Shown here one piece after another: positions 39,968 to 49,376 of a stretch of DNA of 64,000 bases. Under the pieces are notes generated by a model. The model searched no databases and was not told the DNA's origin. It was given only the letters and a program-made list of their open reading frames with translations. Position numbers and translations under genes: made by a program. Source of the DNA: Bog-756 sp963831535 (GTDB taxonomy: Bacteria; Actinomycetota; Acidimicrobiia; Acidimicrobiales; RAAP-2). The stretch lies in contig CAWHQP010000007.1 in the NCBI GenBank assembly GCA_963831535.1, positions 496,001 to 560,000 on the forward strand, given 5' to 3'. Numbering within the stretch: position 1 is the first letter of the stretch; each line of letters starts with the position of its first letter.

Positions 39968-40304
39968 ATGGACCCCTCCTGTCGTCGTTCCCCTCGTACT
40001 GGCGCGGGCGGGCCCACCTCGGGTGACGGATCGCCGGTTACCGCCCCGGAGTCGAGCCGTCGTACCGTGGCCCATGTCGGTGTTTGACGTTCAGGCGTCC
40101 GGCCTCCCGACCTCGGACATCGCCGTTCAGGCAGGTCGGATCGTGTACGTTGAGGGAATGGTGGCCGAGAGCGTTGCTTTCCGCGCCGGCCGGACAGTGG
40201 GGCCTGTCGAGAGGGACTCGGTCCTCCCCGGCCGGTGGCTCACTGCCTTTGATGGCGGTCCCTGTTCGACGGCAGTCGAGACGGTCAGGCCGACCGCCTC
40301 TTGA
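39968..40304 (+). pseudogene. Decayed clpP copy (internal deletion)
   Basis: From ATG 40074 the frame to 40304 reads TSDIAVQAGRIVYVEGMVAE and SVAFRAGRTV..., which aligns with the C-terminal part of the intact ClpP (ASDIAIQAEQIMYLKRMMAE, RIAFHTGQPV..., then DS, RW, TA). The front portion (ATG 39968, MDPSCRR) preserves only the promoter and start-codon region of clpP and stops after 39 codons. The catalytic Ser and His region is deleted and the Asp position is lost, so the product cannot be an active protease. The span is 337 bp against 670 bp for the intact gene. It may still supply an upstream region for wzm. Confidence 0.6.
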
Positions 40305-40320
40305 TCGCTACCGGAGCCAA

Positions 40321-41380
40321 GTGAGCATGGCCAGCAAAGCAACCGCCTCGTCCGCACCGCCGACGTCCCCCCCGGCACCGCCGACGCCCCCGTCGCCGCC
40401 GACGCCGCCCCAGCAGGTGGCCGATCTGTCCCCCATGGCCGAGGAGTTCGCAAACGGAACCGGCGGTCGGGAGAACCGGGAAAAGATCACCCGGGTCGTG
40501 TCCGCCCACATCAACGTGATGGCCCGCCTGATCGAGATCTGGCGGTCACGTGAGCTCCTCATCTACTTGGTCCGCACCGAGATCAAGGTCAAGTACAAGA
40601 ACTCGGTTCTCGGCCTCGTCTGGTCGATGATCGCCCCGGCAATGACCCTGGCCGTCTACACCGTGGTCTTCGGTGTCTTCCTGAAGAACGGGATACCAAA
40701 CTTCGTCATCTTCCTCTTCTCGGGGTTGCTGCTGTGGAACTTCTTCCAGACCGGAGTGATCGCCGCCACCGGTGTGGTGGTCAACAACGCCGGCCTGGTG
40801 AAGAAGGTGTCGTTCCCAAGGGAGATCCTGGCGCTGGCCGCCATCGGTTCGGCCGGCGTCTTCCTGTTCTTCCAGATCTGCGTGATGGCCATCTTCATGG
40901 TGGTGGTGAGCAACGCGCCGGCGTGGGGTCTCATGTGGCTGCTGGTGGTGGCCTTCGTGCCCTGTGTGGTGCTGAGTGCGGCGCTGGCCTTGCTGCTGGC
41001 CTCGGTCAACGTCTACCTGCGGGACACCCAGCACCTGATCGAGGTGCTGGTCGGGGCGGCCTGGTTCTGGGCCTGCCCCATCGTCTACTCGTACCAGGGA
41101 ACGGTGGCGGCCAAGCTGTCGAAGCATGGGATCACCTGGCTGTACTTCCTCAATCCCATGACGCCGCTGGTCATGACCTTCCAACGGGTGCTCTACGCCA
41201 AGACCGGGTTGGTCACCCTCACCACGCCCACCCACCACAAAGAGCAGCTCCTCCCCTCGTGGGGTCCGTTGACCTACGTCTGGATGGACGCCGCCGTGCT
41301 CGGGGTGGGCCTCGTCCTGTTCTTCGTCGGGCATGAATGTCTTCGGTCGGCTGGCCGGCAACTTCGCCGAGGAGCTCTGA
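40321..41380 (+). CDS. wzm: Wzm-type polysaccharide ABC exporter permease, one frameshift
   Basis: An ABC-2 type permease of about 352 residues of the polysaccharide-export class. After a proline-rich N-terminal tail of about 35 residues come IEIWRSRELLIYLVRTEIKVKYKNSVLGLVWSMIAP (the amphipathic entry helix of Wzm/TagG) and six hydrophobic segments, then LYFLNPMTPLVMTFQRVLYA. One extra base near 41330 hides the normal C-terminus FGRLAGNFAEEL with stop TGA 41380. GTG 40321 (GGAG 4 nt upstream) or ATG 40327 may be the start. It partners the Wzt ATPase to export a lipid-linked glycan such as a galactan or O-antigen-like chain. Confidence 0.85.
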
Positions 41381-41385
41381 GCCGG

Positions 41386-42679
41386 TTGGCGAACACGGCC
41401 GTCGACGTCCAGGAGGTCTCCAAGCGCTTCCGCCTCTACCACGAGAAGTACACCTCGCTGAAGGAGAAGGTCATCCACGCCGGTCGCACGCCCTACGAGG
41501 ACCTCTGGGCGGTGAACGACGTGTCCTTCGACGTGAAGGAGGGTGAGACCGTCGGCATCCTCGGCCGGAACGGCTCGGGCAAGTCCACCCTCCTCAAGTG
41601 CATCTGTGGCGTTCTCCAGCCCACGTCGGGCCAGGTCGTGGTGCGCGGGCAGCTGGCCGGCCTGCTCGAGCTGGGAGCCGGCTTCCAGCAGGACCTGTCG
41701 GGTCGCGAGAACATCTACCTCAACGGCTCCATGCTGGGCATGTCCAGACGGGACGTGGACCGGGTCTTCGACGACATCGTGGAGTTCGCCGAGCTCGAGC
41801 AGTTCATCGACAACCAGGTCAAGTTCTACTCCTCGGGCATGTACGTGCGACTCGGCTTCGCCGTGGCTGTCAACGTGGACCCCGACGTGCTGGTCATCGA
41901 CGAGGTGCTCGCCGTCGGTGACGAGCGCTTCCAGCGCAAGTGCATGGATCGGATCCGCTCGTTCCAGACCGAGGGCCGGACGATCCTGTTCGTCTCCCAC
42001 TCGCCGGACCTGGTGCGGGCCATCTGCAATCGGGCCGTGGTGCTGAGTGGCGGGCAGATGATCGGCCTCGGGCCCCCCGGCGAAGCGGTGCGTCTCTTCC
42101 GCGAGACGCTGCTCGAGGCGGGCGACACCCTCACCATCTCCGACCATGACGCCCCGTCCGAAACGCCACCCGAGGTCGAACTCCCGCCCTTGGCCTACGG
42201 CACCGATCCGACGGACACACCGATCGTGGTGGCCCCGGTCGACACGCCGGCCGGTCCGGATCGCCTCGGTGACGTCACGGCACCCGGGCACGGGCGAGCG
42301 TCCCTACCTGCTGACGGGGGAACCGCTCACCGTCCGGGTGGAGTTCGAGGCCTCATCGGCCACCAACGGGGTGGTGTTCGTGCTCGAGATCCGCGACTCG
42401 ATCGGCAGCATGCTCCTCCGCACCGACACCGACCAGCTCGATGAGCACTATGACGTACCCGAGGGGCCGGGAGCCATCGAATTCTCCTTCGACTCCATCC
42501 CGTTCCTCGACGGCGCCTACGACTTGGTGGTCGGGATCCAGAGCAAGCTCGGCGGCGTGCAGTACGACTGGCAGGAGCCGGCCGCCCAGTTCGAGGTCAT
42601 GAATCCGAGTAGGGCCGTCGGGTTCATCTCCATTCCCCACCACGTAGCCATGGTTTCGGCAGTGGCCGAGGCCCACTGA
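41386..42679 (+). CDS. wzt: Wzt-type polysaccharide ABC exporter ATPase with C-terminal glycan-binding domain, one frameshift
   Basis: A protein of about 430 residues. The ATPase (residues 1-250) starts VDVQEVSKRFRLYHEKYTSLKE and has Walker A GRNGSGKST, signature YSSGMYVRLGFAVAV, Walker B VLVIDEVLAVGD and H-loop FVSHSPDLV; the YSSGM signature is specific to Wzt/TagH. After an acidic linker and one extra base near 42280 comes a beta-sandwich Wzt_C domain (ERPYLLTGEPLTVRVEFEAS ... HYDVPEGPGAIEFSFDSIPFLDGAYDLVVGI), which recognises the chain terminus in known systems. The presumed start is TTG 41386, 5 bp after the permease stop, with GAGGAG upstream. Confidence 0.85.
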
Positions 42680-42743
42680 GCCAGGGTTGAGCGGGGCTGA
42701 TCGACGGCCTGTTCCCGTGCATCGGCCCCACGGTCCGAGCCAC

Positions 42744-42749
42744 TAGGCT
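42744..42749 (+). promoter_or_regulatory. Predicted leaderless -10 of clpP
   Basis: TAGGCT ends 8 nt before ATG 42758, with no ribosome site between; same geometry as at the relic copy (39954). Confidence 0.5.
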
Positions 42750-42757
42750 CCCCACCC

Positions 42758-43427
42758 ATGGATGACTACCGCCCCCTGCCTGTGCCAGCCCACCTGACCG
42801 ACGGACGAGAGCGCGGCGTCGAGATGAAGGTCGGCGCCGAGGTCGGCCCCGGGTCCGACATCTTCCAGCGGCTTCTGAAGGAACGCATCGTCTTCATCGG
42901 TTCGGCCATCGACCAGAACACGGCCAACTTGGTCTGCTCCCAGCTGATCCTGCTGGAGGCCGAGAATCAGGAGCGCGGACATCTCCGTCTATATCAACTC
43001 GCCCGGTGGCTCGGTGACCGACGGCCTGGCCATCTACGACACCATGCAGTACGTGCGGTGCGATGTCCGCACCATCTGCGTCGGGCTGGCCGCCTCGATG
43101 GGCCAGTTCCTCCTCTGCGCCGGTACTCCGGGGAAGCGGTTCGCCCTTCCCCACAGCCGCATCCTGATGCACCAGCCGTCGGGCGGGATGCAGGGACAGG
43201 CCTCCGACATTGCCATTCAGGCCGAGCAGATCATGTACCTGAAGCGCATGATGGCGGAGCGAATCGCCTTCCACACCGGGCAGCCGGTGGAACGCATCGA
43301 GGCCGACTCGGATCGCGATCGCTGGTTCACCGCCGATGAGGCCCGCGAGTACGGGTTTATCGACGAGGTGATCCAGAAGGACGCCATGGACGTCCCGACG
43401 GCAGTTGGTGCCGACGCCGGCAAGTAG
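42758..43427 (+). CDS. clpP: ATP-dependent Clp protease proteolytic subunit, one frameshift
   Basis: A ClpP of about 222 residues. The catalytic triad is visible: Ser113 in GLAASMGQFLL, His138 in RILMHQPSGG and Asp187 in DSDRDRWFTA. The N-terminal hydrophobic-patch motif DIFQRLLKERIVFIG and YINSPGGSVTDGLAIYDTM are typical. One extra base in AGCGCGGACATC near 42975 interrupts the frame; without it the segment reads QERDISVYINSPGG. No clpX or tig is adjacent, so this is probably one of several ClpP paralogues, as usual in actinobacteria. A decayed second copy lies 2.8 kb upstream, with Wzm/Wzt between them. Confidence 0.9.
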
Positions 43428-43553
43428 TGCCGTTCCCGATCGGCGCGCTGCCCACGACGATGGTCATCGGTCGGGCCGTCGTGTCCACCATGGAGAAGGT
43501 CGGATCGGGCCGTCCGGATCGGTCCGTCCTGTGAGCGACGTCGTTACGCGTCG

Positions 43554-44642
43554 GTGACGGTCGACCGCATCGATCAGGTCATTCCCACGCTGGCCAGTCG
43601 GGACGCCATCGGTGGACACACGGTGCAGCTGCGCGATCTGCTGCGCAGCCGCGGCTATCAGTCGGACATCTACTACGGCATCGCCTCGCCCGACCGACTC
43701 GACTTCGGATTCCCCGTGAGCCGGTTGGGTGACCACTCGGTCAACGGCCGGGTGCTGGTGTACCAACTCTCGATCGGCAGCGGTGTGGCCGACATCTTCC
43801 GCGAGCGGCCCGAGCGCAAGTTCGTGAACTACCACAACATCACCCCGGCCGACCTGCTCGAGGCCTGGATGCCAGAAGTGGGAGAGGAGGTTCGCTGGGG
43901 GCGGGCCCAGCTGCGGGACCTGGCCCCGGTCACTGAGTTCGCCATCGCCGACTCCGAGTTCAATGAGGGTGAGCTCCGCGCCGCCGGCTACCGCTCGACC
44001 ACCACGCTGCCCATCCTGATCGACCTGGAGTCCTTCTCGGGCCGACCCGACCCCGCCCTGGCCGCCCGGCTGGCCGCGCAGAAGGCCGGGGGAGGGGCCG
44101 ACCTGCTCTTCGTGGGCAAGGTCTCTCCCCACAAGGGCCAGGACGACCTGATCAAGTCCCTTGCCGCCTACCGTCAGATCTACGACCCCCGGGCCCGACT
44201 CCACGTGGTGGGGGGATCCATCAGCGAGGAGTACTCGGTGGCCATCGAGCGGTTCGCCGACGAACTCGGCCTGGCCGAGGCGGTAGACATGGCCGGTGTC
44301 GTCTCCCATGAGGAGCTGATCGCCTACTACGCCGCCGCTGACGTGTTCTGCTGCCTGTCCAACCACGAAGGGTTCTGCGTACCTCTCCTGGAATCGATGT
44401 ACCACCGGCTTCCCATCGTGGCCTACGCCACCACAGCGGTGCCCGAGACGGTGCAGGGTGCGGGCCTGGCGCTGCCGGACAAGTCGCCGGCCCGGGTAGC
44501 GGCGGCCATCGACCGGGTGATCACCGACGATCACCTCCGGTCCGTTTTGGCCGAGGCAGCTTCGGAGCGGGTGGCGATGTTTGCCTTACCCCGTGTCCAG
44601 GCCGGGTTCGCCTCGGCCATCGACGCCGCCTGCGCGGCGTGA
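43554..44642 (+). CDS. GT4 family glycosyltransferase
   Basis: A 362-residue intact glycosyltransferase of the GT-B/GT4 group. Marks are AIGGHTVQLRDLLRSRGYQSDIYYG at the N-terminus, LLFVGKVSPHKGQDDLIKSL opening the second Rossmann domain (near residue 185) and NHEGFCVPLLESMYHRLPIVAYATTAVPETV with the E-x7-E donor-binding motif near residue 280. It starts at GTG 43554. It lies just after clpP and seems to belong to the polysaccharide locus, adding a sugar to the exported chain. Confidence 0.88.
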   Translation: MTVDRIDQVIPTLASRDAIGGHTVQLRDLLRSRGYQSDIYYGIASPDRLDFGFPVSRLGDHSVNGRVLVYQLSIGSGVADIFRERPERKFVNYHNITPADLLEAWMPEVGEEVRWGRAQLRDLAPVTEFAIADSEFNEGELRAAGYRSTTTLPILIDLESFSGRPDPALAARLAAQKAGGGADLLFVGKVSPHKGQDDLIKSLAAYRQIYDPRARLHVVGGSISEEYSVAIERFADELGLAEAVDMAGVVSHEELIAYYAAADVFCCLSNHEGFCVPLLESMYHRLPIVAYATTAVPETVQGAGLALPDKSPARVAAAIDRVITDDHLRSVLAEAASERVAMFALPRVQAGFASAIDAACAA

Positions 44643-44863
44643 ACTCGCCCCTGCCCTGAGCCCTGGCCCGGTACGAAGCGGGGGTCCCGTGGGAAGTTCC
44701 GGTTCAGTTCTCGGTCTGGTGCGCCGATACCTAAGGGAGCCCTAACACCTGCGTTCATCATGACCCCCGCATTTTGGCAACGCGATCAGGCGCGGGCACC
44801 ATCGTGCCGATGGAGGGAGTAGGGGCCCGGTAATCACCGGACGGCACCATGAGGAGCGACGGT

Positions 44864-47206
44864 ATGCACGCAGGGCACGACATCGGCGACGGATTCCGGG
44901 AGCAGAACCAGGGCCAGGATGAGTCCGGTGGCACCGAACCGGGTGCACACGGTCGCCGAGCCCGAGGTCGCCGACGGCACGGTGTGACGGTCACCGTCGG
45001 CCTGATCGCCGCCATGATGGTCCTCGGTGTCCCGCTCAGCGCCAGACTGTCCTCGTCAGCCGGTGCGGCGCCCGTGGCCCATACCGCCCTGTCCACAGCG
45101 CTGCAATGGCAGCAGATTGTCCCCGATGCCGGCAATCCCATCGCCCAGAGCTCACCCACCGAGGCCACCCTGGACGGCGACGGGCCCTCGGTGGTCGTCG
45201 GCGACCGGGCCGGCAACGTGTGGGGCTTCCATCTCTCCGACGGCTCCACTACCCCAGGGTGGCCGGCCCACACTGGTGCCCCTGTCGACGCCACCCCGTC
45301 GGTCCTGGCCAACGGCTCAGGCACCGACAACGTCTTCGTCGATGCCGGCAACGCTTCGCAGCCCACCGTGGGCGGCTACTACGCCTTCTCCAACACCGGG
45401 GCAGAAATCTGGCACGTTGGGGCACCGGACCTCAACGGCCCGCACGGCGTGCAGGCCTCTCCGGCGGTCGGAGTCCTGAACGGGGTATCCGCCGTCGTGG
45501 CGCCGTCACTGGGCCAGAACCAGTACGCGCTGAACGCGGCGAACGGGGCCACGCTGCCGGGCTGGCCGTTCTTCACCGCGGACAGCAGCTTCTCCACCCC
45601 GTCCCTGGCCGACCTGTACGGCAACGGCCAGACCGAGATCGTGGAGGGCGGCGACTCGTCGCCCGGCCTGGCCTATGGCGTGAACTACACCGCCGGCGGG
45701 CACCTGCGGGTACTAGGCGCCGGCGGCAACCTGATCTGCGACTACGACACCAACCAGACGGTGGACTCGTCCCCCGCGGTCGGTAACTTCCTGACTGGTG
45801 GCCAGATCGGGATCGCCTTCGGCACCGGGTCGTACTACTCCGGGGCTTCGGACACCAACACGCTGTTCGCCTCGAACGCCAACTGCAACATCGCCTGGCG
45901 CACCACGCTCGGGGGGAACACCACCGCCAGCCCGGCCATCGGCGACCTCGAAGGTGACGGCAACGTCCAGGTGGTGGAAGGCGTGGACACCGGTTCGAGC
46001 GGACTGGTCTACGCGTTGAACGGCTCCAACGGGACCCCCCTGCCCGGATGGCCAGTGGCCACGTCGGGACAGATCATCGGGGGGGTGACCACCGCTGACC
46101 TGACCGGTGCTGGCTACAACGACGTCCTTGTCCCCACCACTGGCGGCCTGGTCATCATCGACGGCCGGAGTGCCCAGGTGGTCGCCGTCCTGGGATCCGG
46201 ATCGTTCGGTACCCAGGCCGTGGCCCTCCAGAACTCGCCCCTCGTGACCACCGATCCCAACGGGAACATCGGGATCACCATCGCCGGCTATGACGGCCAG
46301 AACGCCGGGGTCATTCAGCACTACGAGGTGACCGGCTCGGCCGGACACGCACTGGGCCGGCGGTCGTGGCCCCAGTTCCACCAGAACGCTCAGCTGACCG
46401 GCACCCTGACCGAGCCGGTTCCCGGGCATCTCAACCAGCCGGTGGTGGGCATCGCCTCCACGCCCGACGGCGGCGGCTACTGGGAGGTGGCCTCCGACGG
46501 CGGCGTCTTTGCCTTCGGCGACGCCGGCTTCTACGGCTCGATGGGTGGGTCGCACCTCAACCGCCCGATCGTGGGGATCGCCTCCACCAAGGACGGCAAG
46601 GGCTACTGGGAGGTGGCCTCCGACGGCGGCGTCTTCTCCTTCGGCGACGCCGCCTTCCACGGGTCGACCGGTAACATCGCCCTCAACCGACCCATTGTCG
46701 GTATGGCGGCCACACCGGACGGCGGTGGGTACTGGATGGTGGCCTCCGACGGCGGCATCTTCTCCTTCGGCGACGCGGTGTTCCGCGGCTCGACCGGGAA
46801 CATCCACCTGAACAGGCCGGTGGTCGGCATGGCTTCCACGCCGGACGGCGGCGGGTACTGGCTGGTGGCCACCGACGGCGGCATCTTCTCCTTCGGCGAC
46901 GCGGTGTTCCGCGGCTCGACCGGCAACATCCACCTCAACCAGCCCATCGTGGGCATGGCATCCAACCGCAACGGCAGCTACTGGATGGTGGCGTCCGACG
47001 GCGGCATCTTCTCGTTCGGTAACGCACCCTTCTACGGCTCCACCGGTGGTATCCGTCTGGCTCAACCCGTGGTGGGGATGACGTCGGTGCCCAACGGCAG
47101 CGGCTACTGGATGGCGGCCTCCGACGGCGGCATCTTCGCATTCGGCTCGGCTCCTTTCTACGGCTCGGTCCCGGCACTGTTCGCCGCCGCACTGGGTACG
47201 GACTGA
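44864..47206 (+). CDS. Secreted FG-GAP/VCBS-like protein with six C-terminal 42-residue repeats
   Basis: A 780-residue exported protein. A basic N-terminus (GRRARGRRRHG) leads into a hydrophobic signal (VTVTVGLIAAMMVLGVPLSA) that ends near residue 65. Residues ~80-520 hold beta-propeller-like repeats with calcium-loop style motifs (ATLDGDGPSVVVGDRAGN, ADLYGNGQTEIVEGG, GDLEGDGNVQVVEGVD, ADLTGAGYNDVLVP). Residues ~523-775 are six repeats of 42 residues (LNRPIVGMAATPDGGGYWMV...). ATG 44864 is chosen because AGGAG sits 7 nt upstream. No sortase motif or enzyme domain is seen. It probably binds or displays at the cell surface. The 221-bp gap upstream shows no recognised RNA element. Confidence 0.78.
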   Translation: MHAGHDIGDGFREQNQGQDESGGTEPGAHGRRARGRRRHGVTVTVGLIAAMMVLGVPLSARLSSSAGAAPVAHTALSTALQWQQIVPDAGNPIAQSSPTEATLDGDGPSVVVGDRAGNVWGFHLSDGSTTPGWPAHTGAPVDATPSVLANGSGTDNVFVDAGNASQPTVGGYYAFSNTGAEIWHVGAPDLNGPHGVQASPAVGVLNGVSAVVAPSLGQNQYALNAANGATLPGWPFFTADSSFSTPSLADLYGNGQTEIVEGGDSSPGLAYGVNYTAGGHLRVLGAGGNLICDYDTNQTVDSSPAVGNFLTGGQIGIAFGTGSYYSGASDTNTLFASNANCNIAWRTTLGGNTTASPAIGDLEGDGNVQVVEGVDTGSSGLVYALNGSNGTPLPGWPVATSGQIIGGVTTADLTGAGYNDVLVPTTGGLVIIDGRSAQVVAVLGSGSFGTQAVALQNSPLVTTDPNGNIGITIAGYDGQNAGVIQHYEVTGSAGHALGRRSWPQFHQNAQLTGTLTEPVPGHLNQPVVGIASTPDGGGYWEVASDGGVFAFGDAGFYGSMGGSHLNRPIVGIASTKDGKGYWEVASDGGVFSFGDAAFHGSTGNIALNRPIVGMAATPDGGGYWMVASDGGIFSFGDAVFRGSTGNIHLNRPVVGMASTPDGGGYWLVATDGGIFSFGDAVFRGSTGNIHLNQPIVGMASNRNGSYWMVASDGGIFSFGNAPFYGSTGGIRLAQPVVGMTSVPNGSGYWMAASDGGIFAFGSAPFYGSVPALFAAALGTD
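46430..47185 (+). repeat. Six tandem 126-bp repeats (42-residue blades)
   Basis: Six consecutive units with exact 126-bp period (one 3-bp shorter) encode LNxPVVGMASTPDGGGYW, then xVASDGGIFSFGDAxFxGS and a short linker. Units three and four are nearly identical in DNA. Six units of about 42 residues are what a six-bladed beta-propeller needs. Confidence 0.85.
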
Positions 47207-47237
47207 GCGCAGAATCGGTCGGGGCTGGGGATCGACG

Positions 47238-49294
47238 GTGCTGCAGATGAGACCGGTGGGGGGAGTCGCGGGCGCAAGGTCCGGTCGCCATAACGGCCGA
47301 GGCAGCCGTAGCCGCCGGGGCTGGGTGACGGCCACGGCCATGGCGGTGGGTGTGCTGGCATCGTCGCTCTTCGGCGCGGTGGCGCTGACCTCACCGGCAT
47401 CGGCCTATCCGTCCTCGTCGGTGACCATCGAGGGGCACGGCTACGGCCACGGCCACGGCATGGGGCAGTGGGGCGCCCTCGGATACGCACTGGCCCAGAC
47501 CGGCTACTCGTCCATCCTGGGGACCTACTACGGAGGGACGAACCTGTCCGGTCTGTCGGGACCCGCCGATGCGACGACCATCCGCGTGGACATGACCGAG
47601 AACGACGGGAACCTGGTCATCGTGACCTCGGCCACGCCGTTCACCGTGGCCGGGGTGGGCTTCGCAGCAGGCCAGGTGGCACTAATGACACCGATCGCCG
47701 GTCCGGCGTGGGCGGTCTGGTCGGGACCGTCGTGTGGCGGCCCCTGGACGAACGTGGTCGGCTCGACCGCCAATCCCACGGCGACCCCCAGCCCCAATGA
47801 CGGGTCCCAGACCCTCACCCTCTGCCTTGGCGGCTCGTCCAATGTCACCATGCACGGCTCCATCGAGGCCACGTTCAACTCCAACGGCGCCGCCCGAACC
47901 GTCAACGAGGTCCCGCTCGAGCAGTACGTCGACGGGGTGGTACCGAATGAGTCACCGGCCGGATGGGGAACACTGGGTGGAGCCGGACCGCAGGGTGAGC
48001 CCTGGGGCTTTCAGGAACTCGAGGCCCAGGCGGTGGCCGTCCGCTCCTACGTCATGGCCAGCCCTGGCTCCTACGGGGGCTACGCCGACACGTGTGACCT
48101 GGCCTGTCAGACCTACCGGGGCACCTTGAACGACAGCGCCATCACCGACCAGGCCGTGGCCGACACGCTGGGACAGGTCATGGAGTTCCCCAACGGGACC
48201 ATCGCCGCCACCCAGTACTCGGCCTCCACCGGCGGCTACACGAACCCCGGAACCTTTCCCGGGGTACCCGATGTCGGAGACTCGGTGTGCGTGCCTGGAG
48301 CCTGTAACCCCAACCATGATTGGACCACCACCGAACCGGTATCGACCATCGACGCCACCTGGCCACAGCTGGGGGTGCTGCAGTCGATCAGCATCACCGG
48401 GCGCAACGGTGACGGGGACTGGGGTGGGCGGGTCACGTCGATGACGCTGGTGGGCTCCGATCAGAACGTCACGCTGACCGGCGACGCCTTCGCCGCCGCA
48501 CTGGGGCTCAAGTCGGACTGGTTCACCACGGCCACCACGCTCGGTAGCCCGGCCGTGGCCATGGCCCGGACCCCGGACGGCGGCGGCTACTGGATGGCCG
48601 GGACCACCGGGAGCATCAACGCCTTCGGGGACGCCGGGTTCCTCGGTTCGGTGGGCGGGACACCGCTCAACCAACCGGTCGTGGGCATGGCCGCTACCCA
48701 CGACGGCGGCGGGGTACTGGATGGTGGCTACCGACGGCGGCATCTTCAGCTACGGGGATGCCGTCGTTCTTCGGCTCGATGGGGGGCCGGCACCTCAATC
48801 AGCCCATCGTGGGCATGGCCGCCACTCCCGACGGCGGCGGCTACTGGGAAGTGGCCTCCGACGGCGGCATCTTCACCTTCGGCGACGCCTCCTTCTACGG
48901 CTCGACGGGCAACATCCACCTCAATCAGCCCATCGTGGGTATGGCCGCCACCCCCGACGGGCGCGGCTACTGGTTGGTGGCCTCCGACGGCGGCATCTTC
49001 ACCTTCGGCGACGCCTCCTTCTACGGCTCGACGGGCAACATCCACCTGAACCGACCGGTCGTGGGCATGGCCGCCACCGCGGACGGAGGCGGGTACTGGT
49101 TGGTGGCCTCCGACGGCGGCATCTTCACCTTCGGCGATGCCGGGTTCTACGGATCGGCCGGAGGACTCTCCCTGGTCAAGCCCATCGTGGGCATGGCCGC
49201 CACCCCCGACGGGCGCGGCTACTGGATGGTGGCCTCCGACGGCGGCATCTTCACCTACGGTGACGCGACGTTCGCGGGTTCCGGCGCCGGGTAG
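47238..49294 (+). CDS. Secreted SpoIID/LytB-domain protein with six 42-residue repeats, two frameshifts
   Basis: A protein of about 684 residues. A signal peptide (VTATAMAVGVLASSLFGAVALTSPASA) ends near residue 55. Residues ~60-430 form a SpoIID/LytB domain: IEGHGYGHGHGMGQWGALGYA, PLEQYVDGVVPNESPAGWG, LEAQAVAVRSYVMAS with the characteristic CDLACQTYRG, and YSASTGGYT. SpoIID members cleave denuded or modified peptidoglycan or enhance amidases. Residues ~435-684 hold six repeats of the same 42-residue type as the upstream gene. Two single extra bases in repeat two (near 48713 and 48768) shift the frame and restoring both gives YWMVATDGGIFSYGDAV. Start is GTG 47238 or ATG 47247. Confidence 0.8.
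48540..49291 (+). repeat. Six tandem 126-bp repeats (42-residue blades), second gene
   Basis: Same unit as at 46430, again six copies, here mostly with the variant SDGGIFTFGDASFYGSTGN. Units three and four (48792-49044) differ at only a few bases, showing recent unit duplication or gene conversion. High identity makes this stretch prone to misassembly. Confidence 0.85.
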
Positions 49295-49376
49295 CGTGCT
49301 GGGCCCATCGCCGCGGTGCGGCAGCAGCCCATGATGGCCCAGCCCGGGGGGGCCACCTCCTAGTGTTCTGGATGCG

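Noticed and set aside
43453..43483. CACGACG/CGTCGTG inverted repeat after clpP
   Set aside because: Only 7 bp with a 17-nt loop and no T tract; too weak to call a terminator.
44643..44863. Riboswitch (c-di-GMP or c-di-AMP type) upstream of the surface protein
   Set aside because: I looked for the conserved cores and did not find them; nothing is supported beyond a promoter-bearing spacer.
45713..47341. Antisense 542-codon frame across the repeat region
   Set aside because: Its internal repeats are the reverse of the 126-bp plus-strand repeats; no signal or family.
46430..49291. CRISPR-like tandem repeats
   Set aside because: Units are 126 bp, contiguous, in-frame protein blades without unique spacers; not CRISPR.
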